Assembly (NCBI GenBank): GCA_964568355.1
Contig: CAZMRK010000367.1
Span: 1-37,713 of the forward strand
Reading direction: 5' to 3'
Source of the DNA: JAJPJX01 sp964568355
GTDB taxonomy: Bacteria; Acidobacteriota; Terriglobia; Bryobacterales; Bryobacteraceae
DNA length: 37,713 nucleotides
The first letter of the stretch is position 1; every line of letters starts with the position of its first letter. Below, piece by piece: positions 1-8,737 of the stretch. A program made the translations under genes and the position numbers. The notes below the pieces were generated by a model. It made no database searches and had not been told where the DNA came from. It saw nothing but the letters and a program-made list of their open reading frames with translations.

Positions 1-524
1 AGTTTGTTCTCGCTCCGCTTTTTACTCAGAGTTCTGACAGTTGTCTTTTTCGTACGTCCAACCAGATTGTCAAAGATCTGCGCAACGGCTACCTCGCATC
101 TTCCGATACCAGGCGCCCCTGCGGGCCTCGAAACTTGGTCCAGAGCAAGCGCGACGCCGCCTTTTTCAAGCGCGCACAAACCCTTACCCCGGGAAAAAAT
201 AAAAGCTGATAAAAAGAACCACCAGGAAGGCCGTATTCCGCCCCACGCAGTGGCCTGCGCAGAGTTTTGTTACCATTCCTTACAAAGAGTTGCCTGATCT
301 GTTACCTTTATACCACCGATTCGGCTTCGCAGGCAAGAACCTGCTCCAGCCCGCACGGCAACCCTCAATTGGCGACTTCCCCAGAGTAACAGAAGCTTTA
401 CAAACGCGCAAGCCCTGAAAGCAATTTTTTTCTGGGCCATTTGTTCCCCTTCAGACACCGTCTGATGGACTTTCCAGGAACTGCCGAGCCCAACGCCATC
501 TCTTTTCGATACAATGGGTTCGAC
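1..524. other. Left-end region with no confident gene
   Basis: This stretch is visibly less G+C-rich than the rest of the window and I could not assign a gene. One frame stays open on the plus strand from the window edge to a TGA at 207-209 and could be the last ~68 codons of a gene that starts outside the window, but its residues match nothing I recognise. Another plus-strand frame is open from 4 to 297 and also looks non-coding. No ribosome-binding site, terminator or convincing -35/-10 pair was found upstream of the gene at 525. Confidence 0.4.
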
Positions 525-1409
525 ATGCTCCGAGGGCTGCTCTTCGCGCTCTTTCTGCAAGCTCCGGCCACGCCGGATCTGCAGACAATTCTGGCTCATA
601 TCGCCGAACAGGCGGAAAAATTGAAGCAAATTGCCCCCCATTTGGTTGCCGAAGAAACCTTCGAGCAGCGCGCCCTCAAGCCCAGGAGCCGCTTCCGGGC
701 TCGCGGAGAGAACAACAGCTCGCCGGACCCCTCCTACCGCACCCGCCAGATCATCTCCGAATACAGCCTGGGAGCGTTTCAGACGGCTCCCGGAGCGCTG
801 CATGAATTTCGCAAAGTCGTATCGGTGGACGGCAAGGAAGTCTCCGCCGCCCGCGCCGCCCGCCAGGCCCTCAGCCTCGGGCTTCGTTCCCCTTCTGATC
901 GCGATCGCAAGCGCATGCTGGAAGAATTTCAGAAGCACGGCTTGCAGGGCGCAGTGGTTGATTTCGGCCCGCTGCTGCTGCTGTTCACCAAGAGCCAGGC
1001 CGACCACTATCGCTTCCAACTGCGGGGGCGCGGCCATATCGGCGCCGAGCCGGTTGTGGTGATGTCCTATGAGCAGGTAGCCGGAGATGAGGCGCTCCTG
1101 GTCTTTCAGGGACGCCAGATCATTCGCGAGCAGATGCAGGGGCAAATCTTCATAAGGCCCTCGGACAACATGCCGTTGCGCGTCACCATGAATGCCAACC
1201 GCACTCAGGGATCGCATCAGCTTCGCGAGGAAGCCAGCGTAGACTACGTGCCCAACCCCCACGGCTGTCTCACCCCCGTATCGGTCGTGCACCGCAGCTA
1301 CTACGACGACACCCTGACCGTGGAAGACGTCTTCCACTACACCCCGTTCAAGAAGTTTGAAGCGGATACTGAAATTCAGTTCAAGCCCCTGTCGGAGCCG
1401 CGACCGTGA
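525..1409 (+). CDS. Secreted protein of unknown function
   Basis: A 294-residue protein whose family I do not recognise. I chose the ATG at 525 because it begins with a short hydrophobic stretch (MLRGLLFALFLQAP) like a signal peptide. The upstream in-frame ATG at 441 would add 28 residues that hide this signal. After the signal there is a predicted amphipathic helix (ILAHIAEQAEKLKQIAPHLVAEE), then a mixed alpha/beta body with many charged residues and no further membrane segment. Its end overlaps the start of the esterase gene in a GTGA arrangement, so the two are probably co-transcribed with the PilT gene behind them. Secreted proteins of this type are common in acidobacteria. No function can be assigned. 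Confidence 0.75.
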   Translation: MLRGLLFALFLQAPATPDLQTILAHIAEQAEKLKQIAPHLVAEETFEQRALKPRSRFRARGENNSSPDPSYRTRQIISEYSLGAFQTAPGALHEFRKVVSVDGKEVSAARAARQALSLGLRSPSDRDRKRMLEEFQKHGLQGAVVDFGPLLLLFTKSQADHYRFQLRGRGHIGAEPVVVMSYEQVAGDEALLVFQGRQIIREQMQGQIFIRPSDNMPLRVTMNANRTQGSHQLREEASVDYVPNPHGCLTPVSVVHRSYYDDTLTVEDVFHYTPFKKFEADTEIQFKPLSEPRP

Positions 1410-2047
1410 GCAGTGAGCGCCTGATCTACCTGCACGGCTTCGCTTCCAGTCCGGCCTCGCAGAAAGCCGTCTACTTCCGCGATCGCCTGGCCGAAGCCGG
1501 TTTCGATCTGGCGATCCCGGATCTTGCAGAAGGCGACTTCGAGCACCTGACCGTCACCGGACAACTGGCCGTCATCGATCGCCTGGCGGCCGGCCTGCCC
1601 ACCGTGCTGATCGGCTCCAGCATGGGCGGCTATCTGGCGGCGCTCTACGCTGCCCGTCGTCCCAACGTTCGGCGCATCCTGCTGCTGGCGCCGGCTTTCG
1701 GATTCACCAAACGATGGCCGGACTCGTTCGGCCCCGAGCAGGTGGAAACGTGGAAGCACACCGGGTTTCTCGAGGTCTACCACTACGGCGACCACCGGAT
1801 GCGCCGTCTGAGCTACCGCCTGGTCGAAGACGGATCCACCTATGAGGATTTCCCCTCCCTCCGTCAGCCGTGCCGGATCTTCCACGGGGTCCATGATACG
1901 GTGGTCCCGGTGGAACTGTCCCGCACCTTTGCTCAACAGCATCCCCAGGTCTGCCTGGAAGTGTTGGATTCCGACCATCAATTGCTCAATGTACTGCCAC
2001 ACATCTGGCAAAGATCGCGTCAATTCCTGATAGACGCGCGTGTCTGA
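1406..2047 (+). CDS. YqiA/YcfP-like alpha/beta-hydrolase esterase
   Basis: A 213-residue single-domain alpha/beta hydrolase, likely a small cytoplasmic esterase. The N-terminus has the strand and oxyanion segment LIYLHGFASSP (residues 6-16) typical of the YqiA/UPF0227 group. The nucleophile elbow is G-S-S-M-G, with Ser72 as nucleophile. The other triad members fit Asp164 in GVHDTVVP and His191 in DSDHQLLN. The length matches the family (about 190-220 residues). Translation starts at GTG 1406, overlapping the stop of the preceding gene. The PilT gene follows after 12 nt. Substrate is unknown; E. coli YqiA acts on short-chain and CoA esters, which is only a guide here. Confidence 0.85.
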   Translation: MSSERLIYLHGFASSPASQKAVYFRDRLAEAGFDLAIPDLAEGDFEHLTVTGQLAVIDRLAAGLPTVLIGSSMGGYLAALYAARRPNVRRILLLAPAFGFTKRWPDSFGPEQVETWKHTGFLEVYHYGDHRMRRLSYRLVEDGSTYEDFPSLRQPCRIFHGVHDTVVPVELSRTFAQQHPQVCLEVLDSDHQLLNVLPHIWQRSRQFLIDARV

Positions 2048-2059
2048 ACAGGAAGGTGG

Positions 2060-3235
2060 ATGGCGGAATACGACCACGAACTCGCTCGCATTGTAGAAGA
2101 GCTGAATCGCGCCGCCCCTGGAGCGCGTTCCGCCGAAGTACGCGCGGAAAAGGCCGTCCCGATCCGGCCTCCGGCGAATTCCGCCTCGCTCGACCAGGTG
2201 CTCACCTTTGCCGCCGGTCAGAATGCGTCGGATGTGATTCTGATCGCCGGTGCCGGCATCTCTCTTCGCATCAACGGCTCGCTGGGTCCTCCTAGCGGTC
2301 CGCCGCTAAACAATGAGGACGTCCGCAATCTGGTCCTGCCCCTACTCGACACCCGCCAGCACGAGGATCTCCGCAAAACCAAGTCCATCGATTTCTGCTT
2401 TGTGCGCGAACCGATCGGGCGATTCCGCGCCAACATCCATCACCAGCGCGGCACGCTGGCCGCCAGTATCCGGCTGCTGCCGGCGCGCATTCCGACCATC
2501 GAATCGCTGCACCTGCCTCCGGTCCTGACCCGCCTGGCCGAACGACGCCAGGGGTTGGTCCTCGTCACCGGCCCGACCGGGTGCGGCAAAAGCTCTACGC
2601 TGGCCGCGCTGATCGATCTCATCAACACCAAGCGCCGCGACCATATCGTGACCATCGAGGATCCGATCGAGTACCAGCACCTCAACCGCAACTCGATCAT
2701 TGAACAGATTGAGGTGGGTCACGACACACCCGATTTCGTGAACTCGCTTCGCAGCATTTTACGCCAGACGCCGGACGTGATCCTGGTGGGCGAGATGCGA
2801 GACGCCGAGACCATGGCCACCGTGCTCACCGCCGCCGAAACCGGCCACCTGGTTTTTTCCACCCTGCACACCAACGACACAGCGCAGGCCGTTTCCCGCA
2901 TTCTCGACTCCTTTCCCACGGCCAACCAGCCGCAGATGCGCCAGCAGCTCTCGCTGGCGTTGCTGGCCATCATCTCGCAGCAACTGGTGCCCGCCGCCGA
3001 AGGCTTCACCCGCTACCCCGCGGTCGAGATCATGATGGCAACCGACGCCGTACGCAATCTGATCCGCAAAGGCGACGACCACCAGTTGCACTCGCAACTC
3101 ACCATGGGGCGCAATGACGGCATGATGACCATGGAACAATCTTTGGCGGAACTCGAGCGAGCCGGCCGCATCAAGCGCGAGACGGCATTTGCCCACTGTT
3201 TCCGCCCCGACGATCTGCGCCGCTTCCTGCAATAG
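2060..3235 (+). CDS. pilT: PilT/PilU-type twitching-motility retraction ATPase
   Basis: A 391-residue secretion-ATPase-superfamily protein of the PilT class, which powers retraction of type IV pili at the inner membrane. An N-terminal extension of about 40 residues precedes the PAS-like N-domain (about 43-150). The RecA-like core has Walker A GPTGCGKSST (171-180), the Asp box IEDPIEY (about 199-205), Walker B DVILVGEMRD (239-248) and the His box ending STLHTNDTA. The C-terminal part has the PilT-like VRNLI helix. AGGAAGGTGG lies just before the ATG. There are no other pilus genes next to it, so this is a detached pilT, as seen in many genomes with several copies. A PilU role cannot be excluded from sequence alone. 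Confidence 0.93.
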   Translation: MAEYDHELARIVEELNRAAPGARSAEVRAEKAVPIRPPANSASLDQVLTFAAGQNASDVILIAGAGISLRINGSLGPPSGPPLNNEDVRNLVLPLLDTRQHEDLRKTKSIDFCFVREPIGRFRANIHHQRGTLAASIRLLPARIPTIESLHLPPVLTRLAERRQGLVLVTGPTGCGKSSTLAALIDLINTKRRDHIVTIEDPIEYQHLNRNSIIEQIEVGHDTPDFVNSLRSILRQTPDVILVGEMRDAETMATVLTAAETGHLVFSTLHTNDTAQAVSRILDSFPTANQPQMRQQLSLALLAIISQQLVPAAEGFTRYPAVEIMMATDAVRNLIRKGDDHQLHSQLTMGRNDGMMTMEQSLAELERAGRIKRETAFAHCFRPDDLRRFLQ

Positions 3236-3241
3236 CGGCGG

Positions 3242-3655
3242 CTAGGGCGTTTTGGCCGGCGCCACGACGTACACGTATTCCAGCACCTCGCTGCCGGTAT
3301 TGGAGACGTTGTGCCGTGTCGCCGGCGGGATGTAGACGAATCCCGGCCCGGCAAAACCCCGATTGGGCTGACCTTCGATCAAGGCATCGCCCTTGCCGCG
3401 CAGGATGACGAGCGATTCCTCGTTTTGTCCAGTCGTGTGCCATCCCACCGACTGGCCCGGCTTCAGGCGGACGAAGCCGCTCCGCATACCGGCCGTTTGC
3501 GGGGCGCCGCGCAACAAGGAGCAATCGCCGCTGGGGCATTCGAGACTACGCGTGAAAGACTGGCGGGTGGGCGCCTGGGAGACGAGCGGCATCCCCGCTA
3601 CGCCCAGCGCAACCACCACCCGAAAAAGAATCGAAGCGGATTCGGTGATTTTCAT
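3242..3655 (-). CDS. Secreted cupin-domain protein
   Basis: A 137-residue protein with an N-terminal signal-like segment (residues 7-27, ILFRVVVALGVAGMPLVSQA) and a single cupin barrel. The metal-site residues are partly kept: His73 and Glu79/Glu80 in motif 1 (GWHTTGQNEES) and His115 in motif 2 (PPATRHNV). The second His of the usual HxH is Thr. The start at 3655 is preceded by AGGTAGG and lies 11 bp after the chelatase stop, so it is the last gene of that operon. The same frame stays open far upstream, but that part overlaps the chelatase gene. A periplasmic metal- or small-molecule-binding role is plausible; its place behind an exported chelatase hints at binding the released metal or porphyrin. 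That is inference. Confidence 0.82.
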   Translation of the reverse strand: MKITESASILFRVVVALGVAGMPLVSQAPTRQSFTRSLECPSGDCSLLRGAPQTAGMRSGFVRLKPGQSVGWHTTGQNEESLVILRGKGDALIEGQPNRGFAGPGFVYIPPATRHNVSNTGSEVLEYVYVVAPAKTP

Positions 3656-3666
3656 GGTGCCTACCT

Positions 3667-6600
3667 TCAAGAGTGTTCCGGTCGTTTTCGGGGACTGCGG
3701 AGTAACTCGCGCACGCTTCCCGCGGCGATCAGCACAGCAATCGCTGCCAAATACCCTGCCGAAAGCGGCCGGCGGGGCGCTGCCGGATTTCCCAAGCGCA
3801 TCACCTGCTCGCGAATTCGATAGCCGCTCACATACGGCCTTGTCGAAGCCTGCGCGCCCACCTGCGCGGATCTCCGCATAGCTGCCGCCGGACCCGCCGG
3901 CCTGAGGCCATGTCTCATACCTGCTCGCAACGCTGCCGGCGCGGAGCGGAAATCCGCAGGCGACCACCGTGTGGCCCGGGCGATCCGCTGCCCGAATGTC
4001 CGTAATTCCAGTCCGGGAATCGTGGCGGCCTGCTGGGCAATGTATTGGTGTACCCGCTCGTTGCCGCAGGTGTTCGCCGAGCAGGACACTCCATTCACAT
4101 CCACCGAGCGCACGTACTTTTCGATCAGGGCGGCGCGGTCTTTCCCGGAAAACCGGTAGCTGCCCTGGCGATCGACCTCGATCATCCGCGACAGAAGGAA
4201 CTGATACGCATGCGGATTCTCCTTCTGGAAAAATTTCTCCATGGCGAGCCCGTGTTTGTCCGCCACGTACACATCGAAGCTGTTTTGCCAGAAGGTGCCG
4301 TCCATCTTCTCGGAAGCGGTCGCCTGAAACCCGTACAGATGCTCCATCTGCTTGAAGATGTGGCGAGCCCCAGAATAGCCGGAGTCCTTCATCGCCTGGA
4401 GCCATTTCGGATTCCACTCCCGCGCGTTCAGTTCATTCGCAAGCCAGGTCTTCACGTCCACCAGCGATGCGCTGCCCGGCTTGCGCAAGTTGTGGATGTA
4501 GAATTCGGGAGCCGCTCCCTGGTTGACCACCTTGCTGGCCAGGTTCAACCCACCCACGTACTGATAAGTATCGTCGTTGTCGAGGATGCCGTACAGATTG
4601 GTCGACCGGCTGAAGAGCACTGTCTCATTCCCTCGCAAATGCGATTCCAGTGCTTTCGGCGCCGTCTCACCCCAAACGTCACCCGAAAACGCGAAGTTCA
4701 TGTAGTGCAGGTAGACATCCGCCAACCCCTTGGTATTGCCGGCATCCTTGCTCTGCTCCACCATCTTATCCAGACCGACCCCGTAGTGGCCCGGCTTGGT
4801 GCCAAAGACTCTTGCGCGCGCAATCTTCTCCGCTGTCTCCCGGTCGATACCGCTTTTTTGCAACGACTCGGCAACGCGCCGGTCGTGGCGGCTGATGGCG
4901 TTATCGCCCGCCGCCGCGGCCAGGCGGGCGGCGCGATTCAGCAGAAGCACCTTGTCGCTCATGCCATCGCGATAGATTCCGGAGATCGTAAAGATAACGT
5001 TCACACGTGGCCTGCCCAATGCTGTATCCGGAATCAATCGGAGGTTATCGACCACACCACGTGGATTCCAAACCGGTTCCACGCCCATCAGGTACAGCGC
5101 CATGCTCTCCATGGCCCCCTGGTGCCGCTCCGTCTCGCCGTACCACAGCACCATGGACATCTGTTCCGGTAATCTTCCGCGATCTTTCCGGTACCGCGCC
5201 AGCGTCTGCTCCGCCATCCGCTTGCCCACGGTCCAAGCGGCCCGGGTGGGTATCAGGGCGGTATCGAACCCGTGCAGATTCCGCCCGGTCGGCAGGCCGG
5301 CCGGCATCTTCATCGGATCTCCCAGAGGACCCGTGGGGAGATACCGGCCATTGAGCACCGTAATCAGCGCATCCAGCTCCATCTGCGGCGACCGCCGCAG
5401 GTTGGCGAGCCACGTCGCGGCTTCCCCCAGCGCTGTCTGGGCCTTGTCGCGCAATGCCGGCGCATACCGGCGGGACACCTCCGGCGTGCGTCCATCGAAG
5501 ATCGCATCCGCCCAGCCTTTCAAATCTCCCGCGAACTGCGCGGCTTCGGAATCGGCAAAACCATACTTGATGAACTCCCGCAAAGCCTCGCGCTGCACCG
5601 ATTCCGCCGGCAACTGTCCGGCTGTGTGAATCCCCATCGGGATCGGATCGTTCTCCGTGTCATGCAAAAACTGGTGGACGCGGGATTCCACTTCGGACCA
5701 CGGCATCTTTTCGAGATCCAGCCCCAATTGCCGGTCAAGCTTGTTCTTGCGGATCTCGGCGAGTGCGGAGGAACGATACTCATCGGCCAGTTCGGGAGCC
5801 GACGCATCCGTCTTCTCCAGGTTTTCGAAGGCATCATGCAGCTTCTCGAACTCCTTCAGCCGTCCCCCGGATACCAGCATCGGTGTCAGATGGCTGATCA
5901 TCACCCCGGCCGAGCGGCGTTTAGCCTGGATGGCCTCGCCTCCCCCATCGACAATGTAGTAGTACGCATTGGGGAGATCGCCCAGCAGAACTTCCGAGTG
6001 GTCTGTCCCCTCCTGCGCCACCTGCTTGCCCGGCAGCCATTCGAGCGTGCCGTGCCGACCGACATGGACCACCGCGTCAGCCTGAAACTCATTCCGATAC
6101 CAGAGGTACGCAGCCACATACGAATGCGGCACCGGCGTTAAGGTATCGTGAGCAGTGTTCTGCACGCGCTCGAAGGTGGACCGCAGCGGCTGCGGGCCCA
6201 GGTAGATGTTGCCTACGCGGATGCCTGGTACTACGAAGTATCTTTCCCGGCCCTTGCTTTCTACGGTCATGAGCCGCGCCCGCTCCGGTGGCCCCCAATC
6301 CTTGTTGACCGCGTTGCGAAACGCTTCGGGAAGCTTTGCAAACCAGCGTTTATATTTCGATACCGGCACCAGCGCCGCCACTCCGTGGGCTACCATCTCG
6401 TCGAGCTCGCCGGGAGCCCACAGCTCGATATTCCGCCCACTCGCTTCCAGCGCAGCAGCCCATTCCTGCTCCGTGGGGATACGGTCACCGGTCCGGTAGC
6501 CGGCGCGCTGAAGCCTTTGCAGAAGATTCGACATGGTGGGAAATACGTTCAGATAACTCGCGCCCAGGTTTCCCTTCCCCGGTGGATTGTTGTAATAGAG

Positions 6601-7695
6601 AATCGCGATACGCTTATCCCGGTTCGGCTTTTCTTGCAAGGTAATCCAGCGTTGTGCCCGGTGGACCGCCATCTCCAGCCGTTCTTCCACCGGCATGGTT
6701 GCGGTCACCTCAGTGCCCTTCACCAGCTCCGACGTGGCGAACAAAATAGGCTCGCTGGCTCCCGCGCGCTCCGGCGCATTCAGGAACATGCCGATCCGGT
6801 CCGGCGTCACACCTCGCATATTGGCGTGCCATTGCGCGCTCGATTCGCGAGTCACCATGAGATTGATGACGTGAACCCCGTACCGCTCGAACGCAACTGC
6901 ATCGTCCGGCTTGCCGAAACCAAGCGTCAGCGCGAAAAGTACACGCAGCGGGCATTTCCCGCCCTCGGTGAACAGTGGATCGAGCGAGCTGATTGGCCAG
7001 CCGAACACTGGCACCGCGCCAATCCTCCGCTTCTCCAATGCGGCGATCAGCGCGTCGATGTGCGCAACGTCGCGCGAATGGACATTGTCGGTGAAGAAAC
7101 TGATGCCCGCGAGGGGCGCACCGGCCGGCACAATCGCCTGTCCCCCGTACCACTCCAGGTACTCGGCCAGCGAGCGGAAAACGCGGGGCGCCTTAGGATA
7201 GTAGATGCCGCTGGTTGCCTGCACGATCGGCGGTGCAACATCGACCTTCCGCTCCCCGCCGGCAGCCTGGTACAGAAGCGCCAGGGCCGCAGTCAGGTTT
7301 TCCACACCGCCGTACTTCCAGTACTCGCCCATCCTGGCCATCAGCCTGGAGTCGAATTTCAGCCCGAAGTACCGCTCGTTGGTCTCCTGCGGTACGCCCA
7401 GGATGAGTGCCCCGCGGCGGTGAGCAGCCCGGATTTCTTCACGAATCTGGCCCGCAACCACGTTGGGAATGTAATAGAGAAAGATCGCCCGCGCCTTCTC
7501 GATACGCTCCTTCGGCACCTGGTCTCCCGATACTTCCAGCTCCAGCAGCCCCTTGCCGTATTGTTTCTCGAAAGCCGCTTGCGCCTGCGGAAGAGCCCGG
7601 CCACTGCGCGTGATTACCAGAGCGCGCACCGGATCCCGCGCCTCCAGAGCACATCCGCAGCAGAGCAGCAGACCCAGCGCCGGCAGCCGCTTCAT
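3667..7695 (-). CDS. Exported, membrane-anchored CobN/ChlH-like chelatase (HmuS-like)
   Basis: A 1342-residue member of the large-subunit chelatase family (CobN, BchH/ChlH). Conserved CobN blocks are visible: HGTLEWLPGK (about 547-557), YIVDGGGEAIQAKRR followed by HLTP (about 578-600), and PTGRN...TRAAWTVGKR (about 805-830). Unlike cytoplasmic CobN it starts with a signal peptide (MKRLPALGLLLCCGCALEA) and ends with one membrane segment (LAAIAVLIAAGSV, about 1315-1328) followed by basic residues. The body should therefore be periplasmic and tethered to the inner membrane. This architecture and the neighbours (TonB receptor, ExbB-type channel, DUF2149) match HmuS of Bacteroidetes hmu operons, a CobN homologue linked to removing iron from haem. 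No CobS/CobT or ChlI/ChlD partner is nearby. ATG overlaps the DUF2149 stop (ATGA). Substrate could instead be a corrinoid. Confidence 0.85.
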   Translation of the reverse strand: MKRLPALGLLLCCGCALEARDPVRALVITRSGRALPQAQAAFEKQYGKGLLELEVSGDQVPKERIEKARAIFLYYIPNVVAGQIREEIRAAHRRGALILGVPQETNERYFGLKFDSRLMARMGEYWKYGGVENLTAALALLYQAAGGERKVDVAPPIVQATSGIYYPKAPRVFRSLAEYLEWYGGQAIVPAGAPLAGISFFTDNVHSRDVAHIDALIAALEKRRIGAVPVFGWPISSLDPLFTEGGKCPLRVLFALTLGFGKPDDAVAFERYGVHVINLMVTRESSAQWHANMRGVTPDRIGMFLNAPERAGASEPILFATSELVKGTEVTATMPVEERLEMAVHRAQRWITLQEKPNRDKRIAILYYNNPPGKGNLGASYLNVFPTMSNLLQRLQRAGYRTGDRIPTEQEWAAALEASGRNIELWAPGELDEMVAHGVAALVPVSKYKRWFAKLPEAFRNAVNKDWGPPERARLMTVESKGRERYFVVPGIRVGNIYLGPQPLRSTFERVQNTAHDTLTPVPHSYVAAYLWYRNEFQADAVVHVGRHGTLEWLPGKQVAQEGTDHSEVLLGDLPNAYYYIVDGGGEAIQAKRRSAGVMISHLTPMLVSGGRLKEFEKLHDAFENLEKTDASAPELADEYRSSALAEIRKNKLDRQLGLDLEKMPWSEVESRVHQFLHDTENDPIPMGIHTAGQLPAESVQREALREFIKYGFADSEAAQFAGDLKGWADAIFDGRTPEVSRRYAPALRDKAQTALGEAATWLANLRRSPQMELDALITVLNGRYLPTGPLGDPMKMPAGLPTGRNLHGFDTALIPTRAAWTVGKRMAEQTLARYRKDRGRLPEQMSMVLWYGETERHQGAMESMALYLMGVEPVWNPRGVVDNLRLIPDTALGRPRVNVIFTISGIYRDGMSDKVLLLNRAARLAAAAGDNAISRHDRRVAESLQKSGIDRETAEKIARARVFGTKPGHYGVGLDKMVEQSKDAGNTKGLADVYLHYMNFAFSGDVWGETAPKALESHLRGNETVLFSRSTNLYGILDNDDTYQYVGGLNLASKVVNQGAAPEFYIHNLRKPGSASLVDVKTWLANELNAREWNPKWLQAMKDSGYSGARHIFKQMEHLYGFQATASEKMDGTFWQNSFDVYVADKHGLAMEKFFQKENPHAYQFLLSRMIEVDRQGSYRFSGKDRAALIEKYVRSVDVNGVSCSANTCGNERVHQYIAQQAATIPGLELRTFGQRIARATRWSPADFRSAPAALRAGMRHGLRPAGPAAAMRRSAQVGAQASTRPYVSGYRIREQVMRLGNPAAPRRPLSAGYLAAIAVLIAAGSVRELLRSPRKRPEHS

Positions 7696-8057
7696 TTCGG
7701 AACTTCCGCACCTTCCGGCACGTAGACCACGCTACCGTCCGGCAGCCGATAGGCCACGCCAAGACGCACGCCCTCGCCCGCTTTTTTCTCAGGAGTCACC
7801 TTGCGCACTTTGACCTGTTGGCGGGTCTTCTCGATGATCTCCATCTGACCCGTCCGCGCGTCGCGGCGAGTGATGGTGAACTCCGAGTCGGGATTGAGAA
7901 GCTGCGTCAGGCTGAATGCCTGGATCAGCGCCACCATTAGGCCGACGGCGAACACAATCGAGGCATCGAACAGATTGGCGACGCCGCTCAGCGGATCCTC
8001 GCCATGAATCGACGTCAACGCGCCCAATCCCCGCTTACGCCTCTCGAACGCTCTCAT
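7692..8057 (-). CDS. DUF2149-family membrane protein, possible ExbD-like partner
   Basis: A 121-residue protein with a short basic cytoplasmic N-terminus, one membrane segment (about 28-50, containing LFDASIVFAVGLMVALIQAF) and a periplasmic tail rich in charged residues that ends GSVVYVPEGAEVPK. It matches what I know of DUF2149, which recurs beside MotA/TolQ/ExbB-type channels and CobN-like proteins. The membrane segment carries an Asp at its start, in the same setting as the functional Asp of ExbD/TolR (FIDVMLVLL). It could therefore be the proton-coupling partner of the upstream channel; no ordinary ExbD is present. It overlaps the channel gene by 23 bp and the chelatase start by 4 bp, which indicates translational coupling. 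Confidence 0.82.
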   Translation of the reverse strand: MRAFERRKRGLGALTSIHGEDPLSGVANLFDASIVFAVGLMVALIQAFSLTQLLNPDSEFTITRRDARTGQMEIIEKTRQQVKVRKVTPEKKAGEGVRLGVAYRLPDGSVVYVPEGAEVPK

Positions 8058-8730
8058 ACGTGCCGTCCTCCACCTGACGCCAGCCCCTTCGGGCGCGCAG
8101 CACCAGTTCGCACAGGTTTTCCATTTCCTTCAGCTCCACGCGAGCCCATCGCTCGCGCACCAGCGTGATGGCATAGGAGACTCCGCTCATCACCAGGCCG
8201 CACACCACCGCGCCGAAGCCGATTACCAGGTGGCTCACCATGCCGGCTAGATCGCCGCCAAGCAGGGATTGCAGCGCCGGACCTAGAGGAATGATCGTGC
8301 CTGCAAGGCCCAGCATCGGGCCAAGACGGACAAAAGCACGCGTCCGGTCCAGGCGGCTCGTTACTGCCATTTCCTCTTGTTGGAGCGTCTCTTCCAGCCA
8401 GAGATCCAGATGTTCGCTGGAGCCCGCCTCCCGAAGGCGGCTCTCCAGTCGCCGCCAAAAGCGCGCCAATGAGGGCGAGAGGCGAACGCCGCCCAGTAGC
8501 CCCAGGCTCTCGTCCCCATTCATGCCGTCCGACCGCCCCGCAAGCACACGCGCGATGCCGGCCAGGTCCGTGTGCACCTGCCCTCTCTTCCGCCACGCCT
8601 CGATCAGCAGAGATCCGAAATCTACCATCGTGATCGCAAACAGGCAGAGCAGGGCGATCGCAACCGGCCAGAAAAAGGCGTTCGATAGCTGATAAAAAAG
8701 CTGCGTCGTACTGGAATAAAGACCGTTCAT
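8035..8730 (-). CDS. MotA/TolQ/ExbB-type proton channel
   Basis: A 231-residue inner-membrane protein with three membrane segments: about 17-40 (FFWPVAIALLCLFAITMVDF), about 135-158 (LGPMLGLAGTIIPLGPALQSL) and about 165-190 (HLVIGFGAVVCGLVMSGVSYAI). The cytoplasmic loop between the first and second is long, as in ExbB/TolQ, and GLAGTIIPLGP matches the family signature block. It likely converts the proton gradient into motion that energises the adjacent outer-membrane receptor. The start ATG follows the receptor stop by 7 nt, with TTTGAGGA as ribosome-binding site overlapping that stop. No TonB gene is in the operon, so the energising link may be supplied elsewhere. Confidence 0.88.
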   Translation of the reverse strand: MNGLYSSTTQLFYQLSNAFFWPVAIALLCLFAITMVDFGSLLIEAWRKRGQVHTDLAGIARVLAGRSDGMNGDESLGLLGGVRLSPSLARFWRRLESRLREAGSSEHLDLWLEETLQQEEMAVTSRLDRTRAFVRLGPMLGLAGTIIPLGPALQSLLGGDLAGMVSHLVIGFGAVVCGLVMSGVSYAITLVRERWARVELKEMENLCELVLRARRGWRQVEDGTYESVREA

Positions 8731-8737
8731 GAAATCC

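Noticed and set aside
3656..4417. N-terminal extension of the cupin frame
   Set aside because: This stretch is the end of the chelatase gene in another frame; the cupin has its own signal peptide and ribosome-binding site at 3655.
4045..7725. Long open frames on the plus strand opposite the chelatase gene (for example 4045-5172 and 6148-7725)
   Set aside because: They lie antisense to a protein with clear CobN motifs, have no ribosome-binding sites and show no recognisable domains. High G+C coding DNA produces such shadows.
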